Shown here piece after piece: positions 1 to 13,422 of a stretch of 48,329 nucleotides of DNA (its first letter is position 1; every line of letters starts with the position of its first letter). The notes beneath the pieces are model-generated. The model was not told the DNA's origin. It made no database searches and worked only from the letters and a program-made list of their open reading frames with translations. Source of the stretch: Spirogloea muscicola (taxonomy: Eukaryota; Streptophyta; Zygnematophyceae; Spirogloeales; Spirogloeaceae); contig WELB01000003.1 in the NCBI GenBank assembly GCA_009602725.1, forward strand, positions 1,382,174 through 1,430,502, read 5' to 3'. Made by a program: the position numbers and the translations under genes.

Positions 1-195
1 ACCCTAGCCTCTCTGATTTGCGGCTGCTTAGCAGGGGTTACTGAGTAATTTGTAGCTGCTTTCTTTCTTTGTGTGCTTTGGTTTCTTAGCGCTTCCTCTG
101 GCTTCCTCTGGCCCCCTTCTCGTTCTTTGTTCATTCTTTTTTGGGCTGGCTTGTCCAGCCCCTATCCTCAATGGGCGAGCCCTTTCTTCTTTCTT
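1..195 (+). mobile_element. 3' fragment of retroelement family A (near-identical inverted partner at 26527-26713)
   Basis: The left edge reads the end of an open frame, S-D-L-R-L-L-S-R-G-Y-stop (about 13-43). A 3' untranslated stretch follows, with a GGGCTGGC..CCAGCCC hairpin, then GGGCGAGCCC and a TTCTT-rich tail. The reverse complement recurs at 26527-26713 with one substitution and one extra C by eye. The copy probably begins outside the window. Confidence 0.75.
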
Positions 196-238
196 CTTTT
201 CTCTATGGGCGCGCACTTTCTTTCTTCTTCTTTATCCT

Positions 239-298
239 CAATGGGCGAGCCCTTCTTCTTCCGCGCTTTCTTCTTTCGAAGGAAGGGCTCGCCCATTG
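239..298. repeat. 17-bp inverted repeat made of two opposed GGGCGAGCCC tails
   Basis: Positions 239-255 (CAATGGGCGAGCCCTTC) are the exact reverse complement of 282-298. A pyrimidine-rich spacer of 26 bases lies between them. Both arms match the 3' end of family A, so this looks like two 3' ends in opposite orientation rather than a regulatory hairpin. Confidence 0.7.
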
Positions 299-1502
299 AA
301 GGGCCCGAGGTACATTACTTTGGCTGGTCTTTGGGCTGGCCTCTCACAATTATTGTTGTAAATTGGAAGAGCTGTTTCCTCCCTTCAGATAGGTGGACGC
401 GGCGGTCGAGCCGTAAGCTCCTCCACAAGTTGCACGAAGACAGATAGGAGGAGGCATTCTATAGTGGCAATGGCTATGAAGGGCGGCTGAGAAACGACAG
501 ACAGCAAGCGATGATGATGGAGCGCCAACATTCTGCTTCTCCCTTTCCAAACAACTGAAAGCTCCCAGCCATCGCAGTGGTGCGCGTTCAGTCAACCCTG
601 CAACACTCATTTCCGGCTTTCAGATAGATTTCCAATATCTCGATCTTCCCTCTAAAACCTGTCCGCTCTTCTTGGGCTGGCCAAGGACCTTTTTTCACAG
701 CCACCATCCTGCTCCTGACTACGCACTCCTGGCTGGTTATTTGTGGCAGCAACTCGTTGTCCTCGGTGCTTTGTCCTAGCCTGTTGGACAAAGCGATGGA
801 TACCCCCTGCTTCCGACCATTCTCTTGGGCTGGCCCTTTCGGCGGCCACCGCCCTCAGTGAGAGATCACCTGCCCTTTACGAGCACCCAGCAAGTGGGAG
901 CACAAATGTCAATCGAACAATTGCGCAGGAATTCGAACAGAGGGGCAGGTGGGCGCAACTTGCCGAAGCCGACGCGGGCGAGGGCCCGCTGGTGGGTCGC
1001 CATGGTCGCCCCTGACGCGTCGCAGGCGGAGCGCGGCGCCTGCTTCGGCCCCCCGCCCGCCAGCCCGCCGGGCCCGGCTGGCGGCGGCGGCGACGGCGGC
1101 TAGGCGCCGGGAACTGCGCCGCCGAATACGCCGCAGAGCGCGGGGCGGGGCGAGCCAGTAGCGGCTGGCGAGGAGAGAAGGCGCACGGTGCGCGTGAACT
1201 GAAAGCGTGGCCAATGAGAGAGAATTGTCCAGTGGAAGGCAATGGCTGATTGGTCACCCAGAATATTTAGTAAGCTTAAGTGTTAAAGGGGCAAGAAAAA
1301 GAAGAAGAAGAAAGACGCTTCCAGGAGAGGGCGGTGGCTCGGAGAGCCCAAGACAGAAGGACGAACAAAGGATCTAAAGCACACCGCGTCTCAAGTGGCT
1401 ACGGTGTGTGCATCTGTCAATGTGCTTGCCTTCGTACTCGGCCACTCAGACCCTCCATGACGCAATACACACACGCGGATAGCCGCAACGCGATGTGGGC
1501 CG

Positions 1503-1695
<193 letters not shown>

Positions 1696-1910
1696 CCGGA
1701 CGCGCCCTGGTTGCAGCCTCTGGCATTGCACAGCCCTCGCCCCTACTTTCTGTAGGCTAGCACTTCCTTTCTTTGGAAGAGCATCACTTCTGGCTGTAGA
1801 CGGGGAACCTGCTACCAGGAGACTAGCTTCTCTGACCTGCGCGGCTGCTCACTAGAGAATATTGAGCACCCAGTGTCCATTCGAGTGGCTGTTGGCTCAT
1901 TCGTACAAGT

Positions 1911-2088
1911 CATGAAGCCCAGCATCTCTGATCTGCGGCTGCTTAGCAGGGGTTACTGAGTGTCTCGTAGCAGCTTTGTTTCTGTTACTTAGCGCTTCCC
2001 CTGGCCCCCTTCTCGTACTCTGTTCATTCTTTTTCGGGTTGTTCCAGCCCCTATTCTCAATGGGCGAGCACTTTCTTCTTCATGAAGC
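1911..2088 (+). mobile_element. 162-bp 5'-truncated family A insertion with 8-bp target-site duplication
   Basis: CATGAAGC occurs at 1911-1918 and again at 2081-2088, directly flanking 1919-2080. The insert encodes S-D-L-R-L-L-S-R-G-Y-stop near its start, then the family 3' region, and ends GGGCGAGCACTTTCTTCTT. A longer copy, almost identical over this length, lies at 27116-27279; by eye it differs only by a 4-bp indel. Confidence 0.8.
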
Positions 2089-2400
2089 GTAATTTCGTGC
2101 TGTCTGCGCCTTCGCTTTGTCTGACCTGTTTTCCGGGTGGCCAATCACAGCCATCGCCCTTAATTGGAAGATCTTTTCTCTCGACGAGGTACAAAGGTAC
2201 TGACAGACCGAACAAAGAAACGGCTCCTCCAATAAGAAGAATGATAATTCTTCCAGTAGAGGGGCGATGGCTGTGATCGGCCACCCGGAAAATCGAATGA
2301 ACGAGCTGACTTTGTCCATTCCTTTGGGCTGGCTTCTCCCAGCCACCAGTCAATCTGGCAGCGCTTGCTGACAGAGGGTCAGGGCAACCAAATAAAGGCA

Positions 2401-4830
2401 AGTAAGAACGTATGAATGCAGGCCGCCTGCATGCTATGCCGACCCGCCTAGTAGCCGCGGGACAGGGTTGGGCTGGCAGTGGAGGAGGCGTAGGCAGAAT
2501 TATGCATAAGTGGGCATGGCGTGCCTGTGCAGACAGGGTGTGCTCGCCTGCGCTGGTTTAGCGCTCCGGCCTTTACTTGCCGGCTGTGGCTCAGTCAGCA
2601 TGGCGGCCCCTCCCTGACCTCATCGCCTGAGGTTACGTCGGATTCAGCATCCGCTCATGTTTCCCCCTTCACCTCTGTGTTCCTCGCAGTCACTCCTCGT
2701 CTCCCACATCATCATCCTGCGGCATCCGCAGCGTGCCTCTTTTGGAGCCCAGATTAGTGCAGCCGCTTTCGTTTTGAGCTATGGCCACTGAGCTGTTGCC
2801 GCCCCCGCCAATAAAGCCACTGAAAATCTCACCAAGGCCGTTCAGCTCATCTAGTCAAAGCTAGCTTTGGTAAGGGTGTGCAGAATCTGCATCAGCACAT
2901 CTGTCACAATTACTGGTCCTGCTACATAAGACCCAGTAGAGACCAAGCATTGATTGCAACGGTCAGTGACTGAAAGAACTGGGAATCTGGCTTGTACTTT
3001 TCGTTGTAATCTGTGGCGCCATCTGCATCTTGCATGTCAGTATCCTGTCGCCCGAACAAGAGAGAACTGAGCGGACCACCTTCCTCAGGATGGGCTCTTC
3101 ACTATCACAATGAAGGGCCGTGAGTAGTCTGGGAGAAGTGGCTAGACATTTCTTCCATTGTCGCTGATAAGGCGGAGGCTGACCACCATGAGCAACATGG
3201 CTGACGTCCCTTCTTCCGTGAGCTGAATGTCCTTGAGCTTGCATGTCATCATATGCACTTGTTGATTTTGTTGTTGTTTACAGGTCTACATTCTCCACTT
3301 TAAAGACGGCGCTCCTGCTGCTGATTCTTTGTGTTGCAAGGTAGTCTTTCTCCACGGGCAGTCTGAACAACACTTGATCAAGATCTGGTCTGATAGTGGC
3401 ACTGACATTGAAGGCCCATATGCTGATACTGCTTCGTTCTTCATGAAATAGCCATTCAGAACCTGTGCTGCTTGTGACCCTTCTAAGAGGATCTTCCTTG
3501 CCCGTGGTTGCTCCATGCATCTCATGAACCAATATTGCGTAGGTCTGCGGATTGCCCTGTTGAGATCCTCATAGGAGGGGCAAATCATCATCGAAATGTC
3601 AAATATTGTAAACCGCTCCACGATACATGCTGCCATTCGCCTCCCCTCCTCCACTCCGAGTTTCTCTCTGCCTCGCTTGCAGATACCGTGGGTCGCCCCT
3701 ACTAGCCCACCCGTAGAAGGGCCACTCTTTCTGTTGCCGGCTGTTACATGCATTCTGATGATTGATTAATAAGTCGCACTTTTAGGTTCTTCACCTTCCA
3801 TGCTAGGTAGCATTGCACTTACGCTCTTGAGGTACCAGCAAAATGGCCCGAAAGGCAGTAAGCCGAGTACACAATAGATGTGCTCAAGTTTCCTGTTCAA
3901 AGCCTCATCATGACCTCATACTCACTCGGAATATGTTGCCATGCCACTGCTGATCTCCGGGCTGCCATTGCTTCTCTCACTTCCCAGCTTCTAACAGAAA
4001 TGACCAAGCCACTGCCCTTTGTGCAGCCAGTCTTTCACCTCAGCAGGCCAATCTTCCCACAGCACCTTTGCGCGCCCCTTGACAGCTGCAGGCTTTTGAG
4101 CTCGCTTTCAGCAAGATCATGTCAAGCCCCTCCCTTGACAAGCGCTTTACATACCAGTCAATCTGGAAGTATGCAGATAGCTGCATTGCGATTCGCCCAG
4201 CCATCGCTAGGCTGCAGGCCTGAGGCTGTGGAAACCCAAAAATTCAACTCACAGATCGTCTTAAAGCCCACTCCATAAGTGTTGCCACACCACACCCCCC
4301 TCTCCTGAAGTGGCTTACAAGAGCCTGCGCCTGCTGTTGATGTCATGTGGCCATTGGCCGGCTACCTCCGCACAGCGTGTAGCACGTTCATGCTTGCCTT
4401 TACTGCCACCCTTGCTGCCGCTGCAGCCCCATGGCAAATGATTGCGATGCGCCTGCACAAGAAGAAATTTGATCATCCCCATGGAGTGCCCAGCAAGGAG
4501 CAACAGCGGCAAGCGAAAGCTTGCACACAGACTTCATTTCCTCAACGCAGGGCGGACAAAGCACAAAACAAAAGTATGCAAACATGTAGTTTTCGATGCC
4601 TGAGGTTGATCACACACCAGTGAGAAGTCGATGCCTCCCACTGTGACAGCGAGCATTGTCAATGCCGTGGCCTTGACAGCACCGTGTCAGTTACTCAAAA
4701 ATCTCCTGGATCACGATTCGGCTGTTCTGGCTGCAATGGCCACCACAATCCACACTCGGTGCGTGTCAAAGCTGACATCACGGGACGTCTTCTGAGGTTC
4801 TTATCTGCCTTGCTTTGCAAGAGTCCCTCT
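2401..4830. other. no gene assigned
   Basis: This 2.4-kb stretch lies downstream of RAD50. The longest plausible frame is a 155-codon ORF on the minus strand (3286-3753) that I do not recognise. Short exon-like pieces occur on the plus strand, for example a frame after a TTTACAG at about 3281, but none joins into a protein I know. It could hold a small lineage-specific gene or decayed repeats. Nothing here is strong enough to call. Confidence 0.4.
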
Positions 4831-4968
4831 GCTTACTTCAGGTTGCTCATGCAACTGTAAGTGCCAGACACTCAGCTCAACCAATCTGAGATAGCCCTGC
4901 TAGAGAGCTGTAGTGCTTGCATGCTATTGCCGGGAGTAGAGAGGGAAGAGGATGATTGTGTGAGGCTC

Positions 4969-7900
4969 TTACTGATCATCCTTGGCAATGCGGTAGTACT
5001 GCTCAGCATGCTGTCGCTGGCCAATCATCTGCGCAAAATGTTCGTCGTGCGTAATGACAATGAGCTGGAAATTCTCCTGGCCCTTCCGGTCCTCCATAAT
5101 CCTGCAGAAAGCAGCGCTTTTGATTCAGCCAGTCCTGGAGTGACTGCCCAGCAACAGGGACCATTGCAGTACCCCTGCATTTTGCCAATTGAAGTCCGGA
5201 AGCTTGCAAGGGCCCTTGCAAAATGCTAATCACTTAGTACAATGCTTCAATTTAGTAAGTACGCTGGGCAGTTGCTGGTACAGTACCTAAGCAGGGCAGC
5301 AGCTAGGCTGTCGGCATTGGGTCCGTCCAGGTTGGTGGTGGGTTCATCCAGTGCCAGGATGCCACAATTGAGGCAGAAGGTCTCTGCAAGCGCCAAGCGA
5401 ATGATGAGCGATGCGAGCACCTTCTGTCCAGCGCTGCACCTGCCCCTCATGTCCAGCTCCGCATCCCCGCTCTTCATCACCACCTTTGCAACCCAGAAAG
5501 AGGCGTCAGGAGGGCCGAATGAAAATATTGCTATTGCTGCTGTCTAGATGCCAAAGGCTGCACACCAGGAGACTCAAAATTCGTCCACAGCAAGGTAAGA
5601 TCTCACTCGAACGGAAGATGGTCATTGAACTCGTACAAAGAGCTCCCAACAAGACATGCCCCTTTCAGAACTGGGTCTCACTCGATATGCATATGAGCGT
5701 GTGCCCTGACCCTCGGCGTCAGAGCGGATCTCAATGTAGTCAATGTCCTGTCCGCGGTATGTCTGCTGCCAGAGCTCCTTAATTATCTTGTTGATTTCCT
5801 CCATCTTCAGCGTGTGGAACCTCATGAGAGCTCTATGCACATGAATCCACGGCCGCTTATGAATCATTCCCAAGGAAGATAATTTATCAAGCCTGCTTGT
5901 CAACGGACAGAGCCCCCTATACATCTCCTTTTGGCTCCCTCATTGTGGCATTGCGAAGAGAATCAGGGCAACTTCCAAGACACAGTGAAAGTATGTTAGC
6001 TGTCATTGGCCAAAGGTACTTGCCTGTCGAGGGCCTTGTAGTACTTGTCAAGGTCACGGTTGGCCATCTCAGTAGTCTTAAGCTGGATCAGTTGTGTGCG
6101 GTACTTCCGGTCAATGTCCTGCACAGCATCCTCAATGTGCACAGCTTCAAGATGGAAAAGACCAGGGTGCTCCATTTGGGCTATCAAGTGGGATGACAAT
6201 GACTGTGTATGGCTTGTACAGCTTGTAGCGCTTGGCCCATCCTTAGCCTAACTGTAGTCTCACCTTATACTGAGGAGCCCTGAGGTCTGATCGATTCTTG
6301 GCGATGTTGCCTTCATAGGCTAAGAGGGTGCCCTTGCTCCGGTTCTGGTCAGCCAGCCAGCCCTGCTTTTCTTGGAGCAGGCTCTTCAACTCGGACTCCA
6401 GGGCGTTTGGGTCTCCAATGTTAACAATCTGGACCTGGGTAGCCTCTATCTGTGCAGCCAGCTTCTCCTCCTCCATGACGGTTCTATCATGCCACAGCAA
6501 GACAAATTTAGCAATTGCCACATTGCAAGGGACCATCCAGAAGCCCCTCCAGCATATCTTAGAACTGGCTCACTCACATGTATCTGCAGAATGACAGTTA
6601 TAAGCCTGGATATTCAGATGACAAGTGCCTCTTTTTGAGCGAGTCATAACAGCTGATAGTGACTTGGCTGGGCCCAGCCTACACCTTACTTCCGGTAGTT
6701 GATGTTGTCGTCAATGTTGCGCTTCACACTGGCCTGCTCTCGCAGCAAGTTCTGGTTACTCCCAAGCTCCTCCAGCTTGGTAGCCAACCTTGCCTCAAGA
6801 GCTTGCTGCTGGGCCTGCGAGTGGGCCAGCTTCTCCGTGATCTCCTTCAACCTGTCCTCCTTGCCTGCAGCCACATAGCTGAAACATGATGACAAATATT
6901 CAGGAGATGTCTTACCAATAAGAAGTAAAGATGTCAATCACCACCAGGAGAATATGATGGGAAATTAGCATCTTAAGTTTCTCTAGCCTGCCTCTTGCTG
7001 CTGCTCTTACAACCAGATCTTGCATTCCAGCACTTGCAGAGATTGCTGCGTAAGCAAAGTTGCATCGGAGGAACTCACTTCTCCACTTTGGCATTGACGG
7101 TGCGAAGCTGATCAATGTCTCTGACAATGACTCGAAGCTCATCATCAAGCTGGTTCTCTTCAGCTTGCGCATGCTCTCTGAATTTGGCCCTGCTCTTGGC
7201 CAGCTCTTCCTGCTCCTTCTTCAGGGGCTCGAGCTCGCGGGACAATGCCTGCCACACATTGACGGCGGCTGCTTGAATAACAGAGAGATCATAAGCACTG
7301 AACACACCATGCCGTCTCAAGCTCTGGGCCTTACTTGTGACGATGCCTCCAGAAGATCCACCTCCTCCACGACACGCTTCAGCTCCACCCGCATCTCATT
7401 GACTTTCTGAAGCTCGGAGGCGATGCGGATTTTCTCTTCCCGTGCGTTTCTCCACCGCAGGTTCCAGGCCGTCCAATCGTCTTTGAGGTGTTGCTGCTCC
7501 TCCCGTAGCTTTTCGACTCTTCGACTTGCTTCGTCCCTGTTGGCAACAAAGAGTCTCGCATTGGCTTGATGCCACCTTGTGTCAGGTGCACAGACCTGCA
7601 AACGTTGACATCATGGAATTTGTGGGCATGGAAGCTGACCTTTTCTCCTCCAAGTTGGCAATGTCAGTGTTGACATCATCAACGCTTCGCAAGCCCTGAG
7701 AAGCTGTCTCCAGCCGGAATTCCATCTCCTCCACCTGCCTCCGCATGGTTTCAACCTCCTTATGAAGAACTTAGATCCTGTCGGCGGGTGTCTTGAGTTT
7801 CTCTGCCTCCTCAACTTCTGTGCTTACCTGAGCCAACTCCCCTAGTCGCTGCAATTCATGGCAAAAGTCGTTACAAGTCAAAGTAAGAGACATGTAAGCA

Positions 7901-10900
7901 TGCCTTGCTATCAAGCATGAAGAGGAGGATGCGGTACCCAAGCATATCTAGTAGAAGCCGGAGATACATGTGGATTGAGCATGCAGAGATGCCTGAAACA
8001 TATATTCTAACGTATCTGCAGAGACAAGTCAATGTTGCAAGACTGCAGTAAGTCTCCATGATGCACCTCCGAAATTGCAGGACAGAACCAGTCCTTACAT
8101 CGTCGTGCCTTTCAGTAGCAACCCGCAGCTGCTCTTGAAGTTGCCTGGCAGTTTCTTTGAGGGCAGGGATGACAGACCCCTGCAGCTTCTTGTACTCCTC
8201 ATATATGGGCTTCAAGGCATCCAACTGCTTGAACCTGATATCTGCCTTGTCTTTCACCCTCTTAATCTCCTGCAGCTTTCCCCTTGATGTGACACTGGCA
8301 CTCCTTTGCTGTCACCTCGATTCAGGACGGCCTTCCATCACTTACAATTCGCTGGTGACAGAGATCTGCAAGCATCTTGACCTTGACTATGACAGGGAAC
8401 ACAATAAGATTAAGATCACTGTATCAAAGATCACTGTATGTATGTGTGTATGTATGTCTCATTATATGAAAAACCTTTGCTCTGTGAAATATGGGATTGC
8501 ATTAGGAACCTGAGAAATAAAGGTGTCTTCCTCTTCAGGAGTGAAAGGACGGTGGCAAGCTGGACAGCTGTGTGTATCTCTTGCGATTCTCTCAAACCCG
8601 CCCAAACAACGAGCCAATCCATCTGCCATGCTCTCCACCCTGGAAGCCACATGGTGAGCTATGCATGTCAATCAAGCTGCAGATATAAACCGACAAGTGA
8701 GCAATTTGGCAAAGACCTTGACTTCATACGTGTGCATAATGCAATCCTATTGGCAAATGTGCTAATGACATTGTGTGCCTTGCAGCTCGGGTTCAGCCAC
8801 CGCTTCCTTTCCTTCCTAGACTGCTAATAGATCACGCTTATAAATTTGTCAAGAGTATCGACCTTGTGGACACACCGTGCTTGGGCATCCTGGTCTTCAG
8901 CTGCCTTCTCCATTTGATCCTGGAAGCGGTCCAAGTCAAGAGCCTTGTCCACCACAGATGTCATTCTGGTCACCAGTAGCTGCCGCTTAGCTGACATTGC
9001 AGCACCATCACATTTGAGAAGCATAAGATAGGATAAGTACGTGGTACAGTACTGCCATCATTCTCATCTACACCAGCAATCACTTGTACATCGCAATGAC
9101 TTACCATCTCGCTCCTGCTCCTTCTGCTGCAGTTCTGCTCTGATGTCCTCTGACTTCCTCGACAACACTGCGACCTCATTGCCAGCCTCCTTGGTCGCAC
9201 TATCTGCATCTGTCCTTGCTGTCTTCCTCATCCTGATCACACCAGATCCTGCTGCATGTCATTGTCTCGTCATCATCCAAAGCTCTATCAAAGAATTTGT
9301 GCTGCTTTGGCTTGATGCTAGCTGCCACTTCCCTGAGACCACCTCTGAAAGTGCTCGCCCTGGGGGATATTCTTTGACGTGCCTGTGGCTCGTGTAAGCA
9401 CAGATGCAGACGAACGTATGTAAGTATTGCTCTCCATCTAGAGCAAAATGAGTAGCTTACAATATCTGCCTTTCAAGTTCCCGGGTTACGTCTTTCATAG
9501 CAAGCACTTTGTTTTTGAGGACTTTCTCAAAGGAGCCTGAATGGTCCTCATACCTGCACCCCAACTCCATAATCATCAGCATTGTGAACAATATGTTATG
9601 TCATAAAATATTGAAACAGCAGTACCAACCTCTTAGTGGAATTGAGTATGCTGTGCAGTGAGTACTTAAGCAGTACAATTGCTACAAAATTCGAAGAGTC
9701 GAAGAGAACAATACTGTGGTTCCCACTCACAGCTTGTGTAAACTACTGTCTTTCCCTAGCAGCTCTTCCTTCTTGGACTTCAGGCGCACCCTGTCAGATG
9801 ATTCCTCCGTCAAGCCGTCCTTCTCACGCTGAAGAGCTTTAATCCTGTTTTCAAGGCTGAAAAGCTCACTTCTTCCCATGTCAATGACATCGTCAAAGTT
9901 CTTCTCCCTGATCTTTGTAGCAATCATATCAGCTTCCGCTTTCTGCAGAAAAGTGAAGGACAAAAATTACAAAGAATTGCAATTACTGTGAGCTTCATGC
10001 ACCACTGTGGCCAAGCCGGCGCAGTATGAGGACCAGGTCAAGCGAAGTCAACAGGAGTACAGCAGCTCCTCATCTCAATAGATCTTCAGTGGGACCAGCG
10101 AGGAATACTGCTTACAGTAGAGCGTTCCTTCTCATCTATCCTTTTGACGTCGCCCTCGGAGAGAGTCGACTCCTCAACAAGCCTTCCAAGCTCCTGACTC
10201 CTTCCTTGCAAGCGTGTCTGTACAATCAATACAATCCGCATACTTGAAAACTACATCTGCTAAGGTATTGATGGCGAAACCGTACACTTTGGCAGAAAAA
10301 TGAGTGAAGTTACAGAGCAGCCCACTACTTGCAAACCAAGTGCTATTACCTTCTGTGACAAGTTGGACTTCACTTGCTGTTGACTCTCAAGGTACTTTGA
10401 TTGCACAACCTCCATCTTGGACGTTAGCTTCTGCTCTTCTGCCCGATTGCCTTCCTGTAAACATTAGTCAGAAGAGATACAGCGGCTATTGAGCTTGCTC
10501 AAGCTGAGAGGGTCATTGTACATCTCATAAGAAGGGAGAAGAAGCAACCCTGACCTTCAGCTGAGCAAAGATGTGCTTCAGTTGCTCCAATTTCTGGATA
10601 GATTGCTTGTAAAACGTTGAGGCTGCATCATCTGACAGGGGAAGTGGCCCAGTGTTTCCTATGCCATGCTTCTGCAGGATGGATTGCAGACATGAATCTC
10701 TATCTCGTCGATTATCTGCATGAGTCTGCGTGGACAAGCCAACACCTCAATTCAGTGACAACTTGTGTTTGTGCCCTCATTCTTGTGTAGTCAAAGAAAG
10801 TAGAGACAAGAAATTACTGCCACCAGGAAAATTCAAAAGCTACGATTCGGAATGAAATGGCTACAATTTTTCAGAGCATTGACTGGCTGTCTTTTACGCA

Positions 10901-13188
10901 ACCCTCGCATTGAGAAGACACCCAATGCAATATGCAGGGAAGGAACAAACATCAGCTTCAGATTGGAGGCGGCCCTTTGAGGTCAAATCCCTCATGTAGG
11001 CTGCTTTGTCATTGTCAAGCTGAGCTCGAATGTCGCTAGTTTCCCTTTCCATCTTGCTGATATTCAATCTCATGGTTCCAACCGTCTCGCCGAACTTTGC
11101 TTGCCACTCCTCCAGTTCCTCAAGTGTGTCTGAGATAAGAATCACAGTGAATTATCTGGAAGGGCCAAAAGAGATGTGAGACTGACTCCGCTGGCACCAT
11201 GCAGGTATCTCCAAGTGTAGGTAATTGGCACCTACCATCTGACGCTTCTTCCAGCTCATTGTACTGTTGCACCTTTTGCCGGACGAGCACGGATCTGGCT
11301 GCCTCTTTCTTCTGTACATCATCCTGCAGTGACTGCATCCTTTTGAGCAGGCCCTCTGCATCCTCAATTCTTGTTTGAGCTGCCTTTATCTTATCTTCAA
11401 GCTCCTTGATATGAGCTTGCAGATGATCCGACTTCTGCTTGTCCACTTCTACATTCTCCTTCAGCTGGACAGCCCTCACATGACAGGAAAAATGTCAGGA
11501 GAAAGGTATCAGTCAGGAGTCATGCAAGAGTCACCAAGACATGTGTCATAACATCATGGCCACCCACTGTGATTAGGTGGACTACAAAGTGCACTATTCA
11601 ACAAATAAGATATTGGTCACCTTCAAGTGCTTATATGTAATGACCACTTCATTCACCAATGCAAACAACACAAGCAGAACTCCAGTGCGCTTGGCATGCG
11701 TTTCAGTGTGTTGCTCTTGATACTACTTTTCATGAGTAGGATAACCCTGCACTAAGTACACCGACCCTGTAGGCTGCATCTCGTAATGTTTGAAGATGGT
11801 CCAACTTCAACTTATATTCCTTCAAGAGTTGGGCTTGATCCTTGTGCAACTTCTTGATGACTTCCAGTGCTTTTGTGTACCTGCGCAAAGACACTGGTAC
11901 GTACTGCTTAGCACTAGGTCATCAAAGCTCCAGTCAAATGTGTAGGAGCTCTCAGAGCTCCACTGCAACTGGTCAATTCTCATTAATATGTAGTAAGTGG
12001 TGGCTTGGAATCGTTGGGAAGAGTCAAGACCTGGTCGCAGAGAAAATGTCATCAAACTTTCTCTTCAGGACGGCAGCCTCAGCAAGCGGCCAATTCGCCT
12101 CATCTTGGTGAACAAAGATGACATTTTCCAGTACCGCCTTGGAGACTCCCATAAGCATAGGTACTTCTCTATCCATGTCAGCACATCTATAGCTGAGGCA
12201 CACCTTCTGCACAAGCAGACTCACAGGTAAATCTCAGAGTTGCTTTGTGTCGATCCCATTCCGACTTTTGTTGTGAGGGCAACAATACAAAAGAGATTGA
12301 CAAAGTCTGCAGAGCAGATTCGCAAGTGTTCACACAGTACAACTTGAGCAATCCGTGGGCTTCGGACGCACTTCGCCTGTCTGTGCATTGATTGTTTGTA
12401 GCACACTCTCGATAGCTTTGTATTCAAGCTTCGAAGCTTTCTGTGTAAGCTGGAATGAACGTATGCAGACAACGTCCTTGCCAGCCGCAGTACGAAACCG
12501 CAACTTTATTTGACCTTTTGTTTCAGTCTCGCCTGCAACCTGCAGCCAGAGTGGTCATTGATGTGCTCAGGGACTAGAGTACAATTACTAAGGAGGTGAT
12601 CCTCAGCAGAGCTACGTCTGAGAATGCTGTGATCCTTGCTTGATATCTGCATAAAGAAACGTGTTTCTTTTTGCCCATAGCCAGGCTTGACAGCCTGCAG
12701 CCTGCAACTTTCTCCTTATTATATCTTGAGGGCTTTTTTCAGAAGCAACAAAGCTGCAGGGCTTAGGTTAAGGGTTTTAGCAGGGCTTGTCACAGCACCT
12801 TGGGGTCATTGATGAAGCTGTGACCAGATCTTGCATTTGGGGGCAGCTCTCCGGTGCAGGCGTGTTTTAGGCACTCAATGATGGTCTGCATAATCACGTG
12901 GTGTCACTGAATACATGATAGACCAGAACGCGTAAGATGACACAGCAGAGCAGATAAGGTTTCTTCTACCTCTTCAGTCGTCTCTCGGAGAACGCAGGAC
13001 TGCTCAACGTCGCAGCTTGTGTGCGAGCCATGTGCAAACTATGTGGAAACCTGCTCAGTGCTCACCGTCTTGCCCGCTCCATTGGGACCAACAATCAGCG
13101 TTAGCGGCTTGAAGAAACCGATGACGCTCGTGTTATCAGGGCTGAAGCTTCGGATGCCCTTGATGAGCATCTTGTCGATGGTCGACAT
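4969..13188 (-). CDS. RAD50: RAD50, ABC-type ATPase of the MRE11-RAD50-NBS1 DNA repair complex
   Basis: RAD50 tethers and processes DNA double-strand breaks with MRE11 in the nucleus. The start at 13188 gives [15 protein letters not shown], matching plant RAD50. In order I see Walker A (GPNGAGKT, exon 13066-13188), the Q-loop [11 protein letters not shown] (exon 12031-12206), a first coiled coil, the zinc hook CPAC (exon 8510-8639), a second coiled coil, the ABC signature RCSAGQK and Walker [12 protein letters not shown] (exon 5287-5483), and the H-loop VITHDE (exon 4972-5101). About 26 exons give roughly 1,307 codons, near the plant length. The stop is CAG-TAA at 4969; splicing instead to 4833-4854 would give a slightly different tail. 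Oddities: an in-frame TAA at 7771-7773, an exon 5/6 junction (11766 to about 11474) that is one base off, a 20-nt exon (8346-8365), and a GC donor at 6023. Confidence 0.93.
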
Positions 13189-13422
13189 GGCGGCCAATAA
13201 GGTGGTCAGCTCGGCGCCAGCTTCGTCAGGGAGCTTGTCGTGGCAGACCGCGTGACATCCACGGGCGCTCAAAGGGCGCCGGCGGCGCAGGCTTGGCCCG
13301 GCTGCTGCAGCTGGCGCGCGCAATGGCTGGCGCGCCCGCGCGAGCTCGTCGCTCGCGGGAGAGTGGGAGCTGCAGCAGTCCCCTCGGCGGAGGCTGCCTT
13401 TCTACCTTGTAGGCATGGACAT

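Noticed and set aside
7771-7773. UAA read as glutamine, as in some ulvophyte algae
   Set aside because: All other glutamines in the conserved proteins use CAA or CAG and this is the only in-frame TAA, so a changed code is very unlikely.
8471-8509. readthrough of the zinc-hook exon into the next intron
   Set aside because: CAG followed by GTTCCT ends the exon and the protein similarity stops there.
13189-13323. N-terminal extension of RAD50 from an ATG at 13323
   Set aside because: The extra residues are Ala/Arg-rich GC sequence, and MSTIDKML is the conserved family start.
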